A stretch of DNA of 64,000 nucleotides from a virus, in the IMG/VR virus record IMGVR_UViG_3300031576_000002, positions 124,001 through 188,000 of that record. One strand, given 5' to 3'. The translations under genes and the position numbers were made by a program. How positions within the stretch are numbered: position 1 is the first letter of the stretch; each line of letters opens with the position of its first letter. The notes beneath the pieces are model-generated. The model searched no databases. It had not been told where the DNA came from and worked only from the letters and a program-made list of their open reading frames with translations. Below, piece after piece: positions 16,199-24,406 of this stretch.

Positions 16199-19100
16199 CA
16201 GATCCGGGTTTCTATCCCGCTCGGCACGACCAAGAATGCGCGGAAGGGAGGACGCCCAATGCGGGCAGCCAAACGAGAAATCTTACTAGCAATCTTCTTC
16301 TGCCAGATACGGTACGTGTGCTCTTGCTCCTCTTCGTCACCACGCGGAACGAACGAAATCTCTCCCGGCTGGAATCCCATCTGCTGCGGCAGCTTCTCGT
16401 AGTAGCGCCGCACCTTTCTACTCTTTGGCATTCCACCCTCGGAGAGAAGGCCGCCGCGCGTAATGCGCAAAGTATCGTCCGTAGCAAGGTAGAGCATCTT
16501 GACGCCCTTCTCCCTTGCGGCCTCAGCAACGGCTTGAATGAGTGCGTACTCCCACTGCCCCAGCACTTTCTCGATCTGAGGCTTGACCTTGCGGTACATC
16601 GCACTAGGATCGGCTACATCTTGCCCCTTCTCCCAAAGTGTAGGCCAGCCTTTCGGCAAGTCCCTTGAATCATCTGCGACACCGGCTAGCACCTCGTCGA
16701 GCTTCAAAAACTGCTCGTACACATCCGACTGAATCTCGTCCACAAACCATTCCGTATCCGAGAGTGGGTCTATTCTCGCCCAGCCGATCGTCTCTTGACT
16801 CCGCACGGGATGACCCGCGTAAGTGCCCTCTTTCAGCAGGTACTCCATGACTTTCCGAGCAGGTGGCGTCATGCCCTCCAACATCTCTTCTGTCATGTCC
16901 AGGCGGAGAACGGTCTGCCTGACGTTCCTAGATCGCTGGAGTCCGGTCCAGCCCTTGTAAGAAACATCGAACGTATTGCCGGAGCTATCCAGGTAGGCTT
17001 GGATCGACTGCGTGGTGACGTTGTTGCCTTTGACAATACGATCTTTGAAAGACCAGTTCTCAATCCATGGATAGCGCTTCTTGATCTCCCGGAATGGAAT
17101 CGCACCGCCTGCCACTTCTACCTCTTTGAGAAGGGTGCGGAGGAATTCTTTTCCGGGGACGTACTCCACTTTTGAAGATGCTGCACCTGCACCGCCTATG
17201 GTCGCGGGCAGGAATGGATGCTTGCTCCTTAAACTGTTGTACTCCTCTTCTATGTGCTCTACGACATCGTCGAGTCCTGGCGCCAAAGCTGCGGATGAGT
17301 CCAAGATAGCGTGAGCCGCTGTAAGCAGCGGCGGAAGCGTGTCAAAGTGCTCGCATAGACTGCGCAGCTTCTCGTATTTCACGGGGAGTACATCGCCCAA
17401 TTCCTCGTCTAGCTGTTCCAGCAGTGATTCGACAGCAAAATCATGAGCCAACCCTCTGAGCCAGTCGCCCTGGCTGTCGCGTATGAACTTTTCTAGGTCC
17501 TCGTCACTGGCATAGTCGCCAATAAAAGCCGGCCATTCATTGCTGAATTCCTTGACCCAGTCAACATTGTAGCCTTTCGATAACCACTCCATCGTGCTGA
17601 CAACGCCGTAATTAGCGATCTCCTCCTGAAGCGACTCTCCTTCTAAAAAGTTAGCCTTCGCAGAAGGATCCAGTTTACCAAAAACTTTTTCTACGTCATC
17701 GGCGCTCACACGATTCTTAGCGAAGAGGTACTCGTAGAATCCCTCTAGCGCTCTTGCGTCTTCGGCCAGACTGTTATTTTCCGCGTACGTCTTATAGTCA
17801 GACTCGTCCATGTCTTCTACACGGCTCCGCACTTCCTGTTCAAAGTTGTCCTCTACAAGATCCTCGCTCGGATCCTCCATTCTGTACTTGCCCGGCTCTT
17901 CTTGGCAGAAAAGATCATAAAGATAGTCGTGGACTTCCGCGACAAAAGCTTGCTGGCGACGAGTCTCTTCCTGCTGCAAGCGCTCCTGCTCCGCAGGATT
18001 AAGCGGAATCAGTTCCAGTTGCCGCGAATCCGTCGGTATAAGGGGCTCGTACACAGGCGGCTGAAGATCTTCCTGCCCAAGAATGCCAAGCGCTGTCTTC
18101 AAGCGACTGGCGCCTTTACGGGCGCCCAAATCTTTCACCCACAAGTCCGCGTACACTTCCCCGTACAATTTGATCGGGTCTTCAATTTTCTTGAAGCCCT
18201 CTTCTGCGGGCAGCTTCTCGTAGAAGCGCTCCAGCGTCTCGTCTGATGCGCCGCCCCACCGATTCGCCTGGATCTCTGCATTCGTCCAGATCAGATAGCG
18301 AATGTTGTTACGCCGTGCAGCATCCTCCAAGTAATCAATAACCATATCGGTCCAGTCGGAGAATCGGTTAATCAGCGCATTTACAATCCGGTGGACTTTC
18401 TGCTTGCTCAGTTTGTAATCCACCGCCAACTTGCCAATCACTTCTTTATCGAGGTAGCGGTAGATGCTGCGCATGAAATCGCTTTGAATGTTCTCCACCA
18501 CCCACGCCTTGCCAGATTCCCCCACGCTCGGAACAGCAATCCACTCGGGTTCACCATCGATGCGGATGTAGGCAATGGCTTCGCCGTAGTGACCTGGCAA
18601 ACTTTGGCCGTACAGCTTTCGCGCCAGCACCCATCCCGGTTCGCCCGCAATCTGTTTTCCGTCTGCGACAACTGCATTCCAGATTTCATCGGTAGGGTAG
18701 AACGCAAACGTATAGGGCACGTCTGATATTGTAGCGCCCTTGTACTCCTTCTCGCCGCGCTCGACATGAAATGTCATCGGATCTAGGCGCGCTACCGCTT
18801 CCTGAAGCTCGGCTACGGTCGCCTCTGTTCCAATCCGTGCGATAATGTCGCGCCGGATGTAACCCGGCACGTTGCGGAGCAAAGCCTCGATGTCACTCTG
18901 GATGAGCTGTTCATCGGGAGTCCGGCCCTCAAGCTGCTTCTCTACTTCTTGCACACTACGCGGAAGGTGGTCGGCGCTACCGGCATGGTCAATGTCTATT
19001 TCTTCAATTCTTGCTTCTTCTGCCTCATCGCGCTTCTCTTGCGCGATCTCCATGAAACGCTCAAGAGTGGGAATGCCGCGGTTGGAGTAGCCTTGCGCCA

Positions 19101-19623
19101 AATTCATTACCACCCCAGCATCTGCACTGACTATCCAATTATGTTGACTATTAGCTAGAAACTCCTCTCCTAGTGCGTACATGGGATCAGCGTCCGGCCA
19201 GTCTACCCCGTTCCACCATTCCTCTTTCCACGCCCGCAAGCTATCAAATAGCAGGACGTCGATTTTCGCCTGATCCAGACTGGGCAGCACAACCTTCAAA
19301 GCTGCTTCAAGTTCATCGCCGTCAAACTTACTGCTTACGGGGTCTGCCTCTTCAAGAGCATTCCCCGCTTCCTCGCCATGATCTTTTCGGACAATGTCTA
19401 CCGCTGACGACCAAATATCTTTCCCGCCGTCAATGCTTGGACGGTCCTCATCATTCCAATACTCCCATACGTCAAACTCGACATCGGTGCGTCCTACGAC
19501 TACATCAGGAACAAGGTAACGTCCGTAGCGAGCGTCCGCCCCATGGTCCAAGTTCCAGATCGCCTCGTGGGGGAAGAGTTCCTCGATCGCTGCTACAACG
19601 TCTTCGCTACGAATCCCAGGCAT
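16195..19623 (-). CDS. large multidomain protein with two EIQSD domains
   Basis: 1143 residues from the ATG at 19623 (an upstream in-frame ATG at 19665 is less likely). Domain order: acidic N-terminus; helical middle with long Glu/Arg-rich stretches; first EIQSD domain at about residue 370 (VVENIQSDFMRS, then FYEKLPAEEGF); a second Glu-rich linker; second EIQSD domain at about residue 955 (WFVDEIQSDVYEQF, then YYEKLPQQMGF). This is the look of phage polyvalent proteins injected with the genome. No catalytic motif is recognised. Followed directly by the ART-like frame with a GTGA overlap. Confidence 0.7.
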   Translation of the reverse strand: MPGIRSEDVVAAIEELFPHEAIWNLDHGADARYGRYLVPDVVVGRTDVEFDVWEYWNDEDRPSIDGGKDIWSSAVDIVRKDHGEEAGNALEEADPVSSKFDGDELEAALKVVLPSLDQAKIDVLLFDSLRAWKEEWWNGVDWPDADPMYALGEEFLANSQHNWIVSADAGVVMNLAQGYSNRGIPTLERFMEIAQEKRDEAEEARIEEIDIDHAGSADHLPRSVQEVEKQLEGRTPDEQLIQSDIEALLRNVPGYIRRDIIARIGTEATVAELQEAVARLDPMTFHVERGEKEYKGATISDVPYTFAFYPTDEIWNAVVADGKQIAGEPGWVLARKLYGQSLPGHYGEAIAYIRIDGEPEWIAVPSVGESGKAWVVENIQSDFMRSIYRYLDKEVIGKLAVDYKLSKQKVHRIVNALINRFSDWTDMVIDYLEDAARRNNIRYLIWTNAEIQANRWGGASDETLERFYEKLPAEEGFKKIEDPIKLYGEVYADLWVKDLGARKGASRLKTALGILGQEDLQPPVYEPLIPTDSRQLELIPLNPAEQERLQQEETRRQQAFVAEVHDYLYDLFCQEEPGKYRMEDPSEDLVEDNFEQEVRSRVEDMDESDYKTYAENNSLAEDARALEGFYEYLFAKNRVSADDVEKVFGKLDPSAKANFLEGESLQEEIANYGVVSTMEWLSKGYNVDWVKEFSNEWPAFIGDYASDEDLEKFIRDSQGDWLRGLAHDFAVESLLEQLDEELGDVLPVKYEKLRSLCEHFDTLPPLLTAAHAILDSSAALAPGLDDVVEHIEEEYNSLRSKHPFLPATIGGAGAASSKVEYVPGKEFLRTLLKEVEVAGGAIPFREIKKRYPWIENWSFKDRIVKGNNVTTQSIQAYLDSSGNTFDVSYKGWTGLQRSRNVRQTVLRLDMTEEMLEGMTPPARKVMEYLLKEGTYAGHPVRSQETIGWARIDPLSDTEWFVDEIQSDVYEQFLKLDEVLAGVADDSRDLPKGWPTLWEKGQDVADPSAMYRKVKPQIEKVLGQWEYALIQAVAEAAREKGVKMLYLATDDTLRITRGGLLSEGGMPKSRKVRRYYEKLPQQMGFQPGEISFVPRGDEEEQEHTYRIWQKKIASKISRLAARIGRPPFRAFLVVPSGIETRIW

Positions 19624-19695
19624 TGGACCCTCGACGCAAAAAATCGGACACGGCATCTGCCGCATCCGAGGCTACAGGACCGCAACTGAAAAGCG

Positions 19696-20403
19696 CTAAG
19701 TCGGGTTGGACTCGAAGGGAGCTTCTTCGGTCTCGGCTGCGTGAACAGCCTGCTGGAGCCTCTGAAGCAGGGTCGAGCCATTCGGCAACTTCTGGAGAAC
19801 AGCTTCTACTTCTCGACGTAGATCCGAATTCGGCTGGCGTAGCTCTGGATTGTGCAGGATCAACTGGATGGCGTCGGCCTGGTCCTTGACCCTCTTCGAG
19901 TCAAGCTTATAGCCCAGCAAGAGCCCCAGAGAGGGCACGAGAAGCTCCGTACCATGCACGGCCGTACGCGCGGACTCACCGCTCATCGCTGCATCGAGCT
20001 TGTCAGGATGGAACACCACTAGCTCGATTACAACGCCTTCCTTGGCGTGCCGCAACTTCACGGGATCCAGGTTACCGCCCTCCCCCGTGACTCGGTCGAA
20101 CCCGTACTTCTTGGAGAGCGCCATGATTGGAGTGAGCGCGTTGTAGTCCACGGCAAAGTCAATATCCTTCGTCGCTCGCGTATAGTTGTAGACGTGCAGC
20201 GCATTGGATCCGATCAAGACGAACTCAACTCCGGCAGCGTTCAAGAGTTTGACGGCATCCTTCATCGCTGCTGCGAAGTTGCCGCCCGCTCGGATATGGA
20301 GTCGTTGGAAAGACTCGCGGAGAAAGGTCGAGTTGAGCGCCATCACCTCATCGAGAGAGGCGGTGGGTGCCAAGCGATTCGCCAAGTTCTTGAGCCGTTC
20401 CAT
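19696..20403 (-). CDS. nucleotidyltransferase (MNT/AbiEii-like)
   Basis: 235 residues. FVLIGSNALHVYNYTRATKDIDFAVD is the GS plus D-x-D signature of minimal nucleotidyltransferases; such proteins are toxins in AbiE systems or tRNA/ligand modifiers. A metal-site DID is intact. A PIN-like gene starts 42 nt upstream, so a toxin-antitoxin-like arrangement is possible. Confidence 0.7.
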   Translation of the reverse strand: MERLKNLANRLAPTASLDEVMALNSTFLRESFQRLHIRAGGNFAAAMKDAVKLLNAAGVEFVLIGSNALHVYNYTRATKDIDFAVDYNALTPIMALSKKYGFDRVTGEGGNLDPVKLRHAKEGVVIELVVFHPDKLDAAMSGESARTAVHGTELLVPSLGLLLGYKLDSKRVKDQADAIQLILHNPELRQPNSDLRREVEAVLQKLPNGSTLLQRLQQAVHAAETEEAPFESNPT

Positions 20404-20445
20404 AGCGTGCAGTCTAGCAGAGCTTGCCCAAAAACGTCTCCGGCC

Positions 20446-20946
20446 TTACCGTTCCCGCACAGAGGTCAGGTCAACGATTTCGGCCTGTCCAAACCCCGCT
20501 CTCACCATCCACGGCTTTGGCCTTGTCCAAAGGCTGAACCGGATGATTACATCTGAAATGCGCTTGGCTGCCTTCTTAGAATCTGCCAGGATCCGCTGAT
20601 CTACCACAATAACACCCAACTCATACTCCATTGCAAGAAACACGAAATCCCCTGCATTAGAAGTAATCACGATCTCCCCAGCAGCGACCGTCTTCGCGAT
20701 CTGAGGATCCTTCATTCCCCCCGGTACAGCCTTGACGGTGATGTTCACGGCCTGCAAGCTGTCCAGAATAGAAGAGACGTCTTCATCCAGGACCACACGG
20801 CCTAGGGCCATGCCGGCTCTATCAAGCACCGCCTGAACTTTGCGAAGACGTTTCATCGCGATCTCAGAGATAGGCTTGGTGAGGTAGGCTAGAAGATAGT
20901 GCAAAGAGGGCGGCAGCATGCCACTTTCGTAGGCCCGGCTCCGCAC
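20446..20946 (-). CDS. PIN-like protein (DUF5615-type)
   Basis: Up to 166 residues. RVVLDEDVSSILDSLQ and EIVITSNAGDFVFLA match the two acidic motifs of DUF5615/PIN-like nucleases, and GVIVVDQRILADSKKAAK follows. Such proteins are often toxins. Start uncertain: ATG at 20946 or an internal ATG at 20856. A phage promoter lies 85 nt upstream. Confidence 0.65.
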   Translation of the reverse strand: MRSRAYESGMLPPSLHYLLAYLTKPISEIAMKRLRKVQAVLDRAGMALGRVVLDEDVSSILDSLQAVNITVKAVPGGMKDPQIAKTVAAGEIVITSNAGDFVFLAMEYELGVIVVDQRILADSKKAAKRISDVIIRFSLWTRPKPWMVRAGFGQAEIVDLTSVRER

Positions 20947-21030
20947 CGGATCTACAGGAGTGTGTGGCTACATCCCGCTGCGCAGGCGCCAGGGCTTCCC
21001 AGTCCCCCGGGCACTTACTGCCGCCCTTCT

Positions 21031-21062
21031 ACTATACCCCTCAGAATCACGATTACGCGCGG
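21031..21062 (-). promoter_or_regulatory. phage promoter, GGTATAGTAG type
   Basis: Minus strand reads GCGTAATCGTGATTCTGAGG followed by GGTATAGTAG; -10 TATAGT is at 21031-21036. It precedes the PIN-like gene and overlaps the end of an orphan coding stretch. Confidence 0.6.
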
Positions 21063-21162
21063 GCAGCCTCTACGGCCTCACCAGAAGCAACGATCTGCGT
21101 AGACTTGCGTCGAACCCTTTTTAGCGCCTCGACTTGAAGTTCGAGCGGCTGCCCGGCAGCAT
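21053..21162 (-). other. coding-like tail without start codon
   Basis: After the stop of the split gene's C-part, the same frame crosses a second TAG and then reads PLELQVEALKRVRRKSTQIV to a TAA at 21053. It looks coding but has no start. It may be the original end of the upstream gene after a nonsense change, or a displaced tail like those beside HNH1 and HNH2. It also overlaps the promoter at 21031. Confidence 0.35.
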
Positions 21163-21178
21163 CGCAACCCTAACTTCT

Positions 21179-21802
21179 CTACGGCCCCAAAAGACGAATT
21201 GCTCTTCTGAGGTAGCCTGCTTGTACCGGCCCGTGCTCGCAATCATTCAGGCTCGGCCGCAAGCGGTGGTAGTAGTTCATGCGAATGGCCCAGTCCATCA
21301 CACTCTTGACTCTGGACGGCTCAGGCGACTCGCCAGGATCTCCCGTGCAGATGTAGCCTTGCAGATTGTCCTCGACGTCAAACACCTTGATTCCGTGCCC
21401 GCCCTCCCAGACAAGCCGGTGCCCGGTCTTCGGATCCTCGTCCTCGATGAGCGGCTCGACTTTGCCGTACTCACCCACGTTCGCGGGATCCGTTTCATCC
21501 CACCAGTGCGCGAGCAGATGCTTCAACCGCGACTCTCGCCGGTGAGGCCGAATCCTTGAAGTCGTGTCCATGTAGCCAAGCCTCCGGTAGTCGAACCCTG
21601 GCAGAATAGCAATCTTCTGCTCCGGGAAATATCCACGCCTTTCCGTTACCGCGGACTGCCCCACGACCTCCGTAAACAGCGCTGGCAGCGCGGCAGGAGG
21701 AACCGTCGCAGCATGCCGGTTGTAGGCTGCGACTTCTCCACGCCCTGAGAAATCAAAGGATCCGGCTAGATGTGCAAGGATGTCATGCACGCCGTTTATC
21801 AT
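21179..21802 (-). pseudogene. C-terminal part of a gene split by HNH3
   Basis: Starts at ATG 21802 but the frame NGVHDILAHLAGSFDFSGRG continues a family whose N-terminal part ends NLHFRG at 22337; phage proteins of this type have N-x-x-FR-x-x-HD in one chain. The rest includes ALFTEVVGQSAVTERRGYF. The HNH gene between the two parts ends inside this frame. Whether both parts are made and associate is unknown; it could still be translated from the internal ATG. Confidence 0.65.
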
Positions 21803-22316
21803 GAGGGCAGTAACCGTACAAACCGAGACTCATATTGCAATTACAGCACAAAACCCGGTAACCCTCCGGATAGCCCTCTATTCTAAGCTCGTGAAATATC
21901 TCGCCCCTGTACCGAGATTTAGCTCTATGCTGCCCACCCCCTCCACGGACGTGATCTAAGCACAAAAATTCGAGTAGCTCTTCCCCGCAGCATGCGCAGG
22001 CAGGGTGATCCAGCTTGCTGTAATGGCATAGAGCTTCGTAGCGCTTGCTTCGCCGCCACTGCTTCAAATAAATTCGTCTCCTCTCCCGGAAAACAGGATC
22101 CTTTCCCCGTCGCCTGCTGTACTCTCGGAACTTCTCGGGACTAGCTTTGAAATACTCACGCGCCTGCCCCAAGACCTTCGCTCGAAACTCGGGCTCTTCG
22201 TGATACCGTTTGCGCTTGGCGGCAAGCATGCACGCCTTGCACTTCCCGTAGGTACGGTAAAATTCTCTGCGTAGCTTAGCCGTCCCGCACCGATTACATA
22301 TCTTTAGAGTGTCCAT
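21783..22316 (-). CDS. HNH endonuclease (HNH3)
   Basis: 177 residues. N-terminal zinc ribbon CNRCGTAK and CKAC, basic helices, then CACCGEELLEFLCLDHVRGG carrying HNH residues and CCNCNMSLGLYGYCPH. Free-standing homing enzyme; it sits between the two halves of a conserved phage gene, at FRG / NGVHD, with no room for a group I intron. Confidence 0.8.
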   Translation of the reverse strand: MDTLKICNRCGTAKLRREFYRTYGKCKACMLAAKRKRYHEEPEFRAKVLGQAREYFKASPEKFREYSRRRGKDPVFRERRRIYLKQWRRSKRYEALCHYSKLDHPACACCGEELLEFLCLDHVRGGGGQHRAKSRYRGEIFHELRIEGYPEGYRVLCCNCNMSLGLYGYCPHDKRRA

Positions 22317-22688
22317 GCACGTAGCATAACATGAAAATACCCCGAAAGTGAAGGTTCTGATCTTGGGTAAAGAAAGGGTGCTCCGGACCTCCGGTGAATA
22401 CCTTGAGCCGGTTGTTCTGCGTTACGTCCTCGACCATCTCCTCCGCATTGGCGTAAGGATTCTCGTCCACATACTCCACTTCAAACTTAGAAGTAATCCT
22501 GCGGAAAAGCTTGTCAAGATGAGCTACGAGTGCTTGGTAGGACGGCACCGCAGACGCATCGTGAGCAGGCGCTTTCTCGTAAGCAGTAGCAACGGCTTCG
22601 AGGTATTCATCCCAGTCCACTGGCATCAACTTGGCCAAACGCTCAAGTAACTGCGCGTTTTTCTCTGGCGCAGGTGTATAGTAGTCAG
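22294..22688 (-). pseudogene. middle part of a gene split by HNH3 and by a TnpB element
   Basis: Frame PAPEKNAQLLERLAKLMPVD to HPFFTQDQNLHFRG. The annotated-looking ATG at 22695 lies in the element's inverted repeat, so the real start is across the element at 23940. The 3' end runs on into HNH3's upstream region (stop at 22294). Real function unknown; the family is seen in other phages. Confidence 0.7.
22652..22682 (+). promoter_or_regulatory. plus-strand phage promoter, GTGTATAGTAG type
   Basis: Plus strand GCGCGTTTTTCTCTGGCGCA then GGTGTATAGTAG; -10 TATAGT at 22677-22682. It would drive the plus-strand gene at 23939 but is now separated from it by the TnpB element inserted just after the -10. 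It lies inside the split gene's coding sequence on the other strand. Confidence 0.5.
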
Positions 22689-23914
22689 CATGCATGACTG
22701 CTTAAGCCGCCACTTGCATAGCAGGTAAGCAGCCTTCTCGTTTCACAGAGGAACTTACAAGCGTATCCTCTCCACGAAGGGATAGCAGAGCCCGGTTTAA
22801 GACGTTTTTAGCCGCGTTGACATCTCTATCAAGGACCAAGCCACAAGCAGAGCAGATATGGACTCTTTCACTCAAACTCTTCTTCACAGTCATTCCACAT
22901 CCGCTGCACTCTTGGCTGGTGCCTCTGGGATTGACTTTTACCACTATCCTACCAGCTTCTTCCGCTTTGTAGGACAGCATGTGGAGCAACATCCCCATTC
23001 CAACATCTTTGAAGCTACGCCTGAATCCACGGCTGAGACCCTGGCTCATACCTTTCAGGTTCAAGTCTTCCACCGCAATCAGATCATACTCTTTGACCAA
23101 AGACTTAGACACTCCATCAAGAATATGCTTCCGAGTTCTTGTAACTTTCTGCCAAGCCTTAGCCAGTACCTTGACGGCTTTCCTTCTACGCTTAGATCCC
23201 TTCTGTCTCCTGGATACCGTTCTTTGAGCATGCTTGAGCTTCTTCTCGTTCTTGGCGTAAACACGTTGCCGCTCAATCAAGATGCCGTCTGAGGTAGCGA
23301 CTAGAGCTTGCATGCCTAGATCAATGCCAATGACTTTGCCAGTCTTGAGAAGAGGAGCTGGAAGCGGTAGCTCACAGGATAAGACGGCGTACCAGCCGTC
23401 AGCTTCTCTTTTGACTGTGACCTCTTTAACCTTGGCATCAGGCGGAAGCTCCCGATAAGGATTCCAGCGGAAGTGTCCCAGCTTGGAAAGATGTAGCTTT
23501 TTGCTGTCAAACTTGAAACCTGACTGATTGTATGTGAAGGAGTCGTACCGATCCCTACTCTTGAATCTGGGAAAGCCTGGCTTCTCTCCACGCTTGACTC
23601 TTCTGAAGAAAGCCTTGTACGTTTTGTCCAGTTTTTGAAGGACTGGGTGAAGAACTCTTGAATAGATCGTGTCATAGCCTTCTACCTGCTTTGAAACATA
23701 CTTAAGCTCTAGGCACTGATCGTAGAAGCTGAGAGTTCTATTATGCTGCTTCCACTCCAGGATTCGTTGTTCCAAAGCACAGTTGTAGAGGAAGCGGCAG
23801 AAATCCAGAAGCCGCTGGAGATTGATCTCCTGGGCCTTGGTAGGTTGGAGGCGGAACTTGTAGGAACGGCGCACGGCTAGAGTGTATCACAAGGGAGTTA
23901 AGGAATCACGCATG
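22689..23914 (-). mobile_element. TnpB-only transposable element, copy 1 (1226 bp)
   Basis: Boundaries set by 17-bp imperfect inverted repeats: 22689-22705 and 23898-23914 (CATGCGTGATTCCTTAA in tnpB orientation; 14 of 17 match). Flanked by 10-bp direct repeats TAGTAGTCAG (22679-22688) and TAGTAGTTAG (23915-23924), 9 of 10 identical. Removing the element and one repeat restores a continuous frame starting MAEPFTNYYTPAPEK. Same length and ends as the copy at 36048-37273. No transposase gene inside. Confidence 0.85.
22702..23874 (-). CDS. tnpB: TnpB RNA-guided nuclease, copy 1
   Basis: 390 residues from a GTG. OrfB_IS605-type: N-terminal RSYKFRLQPTKAQEINLQRL, RuvC-I Asp in GKVIGIDLGMQALVATSDG (about 183), RuvC-II Glu in IAVEDLNLKGM (about 265), zinc ribbon CSGCG/CSACG, RuvC-III Asp in LDRDVNAAKN (about 348). 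TnpB cuts DNA guided by an element-derived RNA. All catalytic residues present. The stop TAA lies in the right inverted repeat. Confidence 0.9.
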   Translation of the reverse strand: MRRSYKFRLQPTKAQEINLQRLLDFCRFLYNCALEQRILEWKQHNRTLSFYDQCLELKYVSKQVEGYDTIYSRVLHPVLQKLDKTYKAFFRRVKRGEKPGFPRFKSRDRYDSFTYNQSGFKFDSKKLHLSKLGHFRWNPYRELPPDAKVKEVTVKREADGWYAVLSCELPLPAPLLKTGKVIGIDLGMQALVATSDGILIERQRVYAKNEKKLKHAQRTVSRRQKGSKRRRKAVKVLAKAWQKVTRTRKHILDGVSKSLVKEYDLIAVEDLNLKGMSQGLSRGFRRSFKDVGMGMLLHMLSYKAEEAGRIVVKVNPRGTSQECSGCGMTVKKSLSERVHICSACGLVLDRDVNAAKNVLNRALLSLRGEDTLVSSSVKREGCLPAMQVAA

Positions 23915-23940
23915 TAGTAGTTAGTGAAGGGCTCGGCCAT
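23915..23940 (-). pseudogene. 5' stub of the TnpB-interrupted gene
   Basis: ATG at 23940 followed by GCCGAGCCCTTCACTAAC (M-A-E-P-F-T-N), then the element. The frame continues after the element as YYTPAPEKN. An in-frame TGA sits two codons before the ATG, confirming the start. No strong ribosome binding site is seen. Confidence 0.7.
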
Positions 23941-24406
23941 GAGTCAACCAGTAAAAAAAATCTCACACCGCTTCACTTGGAGCGACATCATCCGGGAGTC
24001 GGCATGGGCACAGTGGATTCGTATGACTCGGCCGCCAGGCTCGCGAATAACGCATACTCCGTGGGGGTGCATCCTCTCCGACATTCCTTCTGCCCAGCAG
24101 AAAATTGAAGCTCGAAAACTGCGCCGGGCTTACGAGTCTTGGATCGCCCAGGATGAAGAGCGTGCTCGTGACGCAGAGTTGTTCCGATTCTGGACCGCCG
24201 TGTTCCCTCCGCATCGCTTGCTCGTAGAGGTCACCGAAGCTTACGCGGCCGGCTTGCCGTACAAGAATATCCTCCGCGAGTACCGGCTACGGTTCAAAGT
24301 TCAGCCTCTCGGCTGGGCAAAGTGGGAAGCATTTGTTCGAGATCCGGAATCCGGCGGCGGAGTTCTCGTTCCATTCCGGGGTAGCCAAGAAGGAACGTCA
24401 CGATAG
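23939..24406 (+). CDS. hypothetical plus-strand protein
   Basis: 155 residues from ATG 23939; GAAGGG precedes as a weak RBS. Helical and charged (QQKIEARKLRRAYESWIAQD; LLVEVTEAYAAGLPYKNI). Its start codon overlaps the opposite-strand start of the interrupted gene, and its end overlaps the convergent minus gene by 113 nt. Its promoter is probably cut off by the TnpB element. Coding-like, family unknown. Confidence 0.5.
   Translation: MSQPVKKISHRFTWSDIIRESAWAQWIRMTRPPGSRITHTPWGCILSDIPSAQQKIEARKLRRAYESWIAQDEERARDAELFRFWTAVFPPHRLLVEVTEAYAAGLPYKNILREYRLRFKVQPLGWAKWEAFVRDPESGGGVLVPFRGSQEGTSR

Noticed and set aside
21053-21182. Recoded TAG stop codons as in some huge phages
   Set aside because: Many genes end cleanly at TAG with a following start or promoter, and only one frame would need readthrough.
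21783-22340. Group I intron or intein around HNH3
   Set aside because: Too little non-coding sequence for an intron, and the frame is not continuous, so an intein is excluded.
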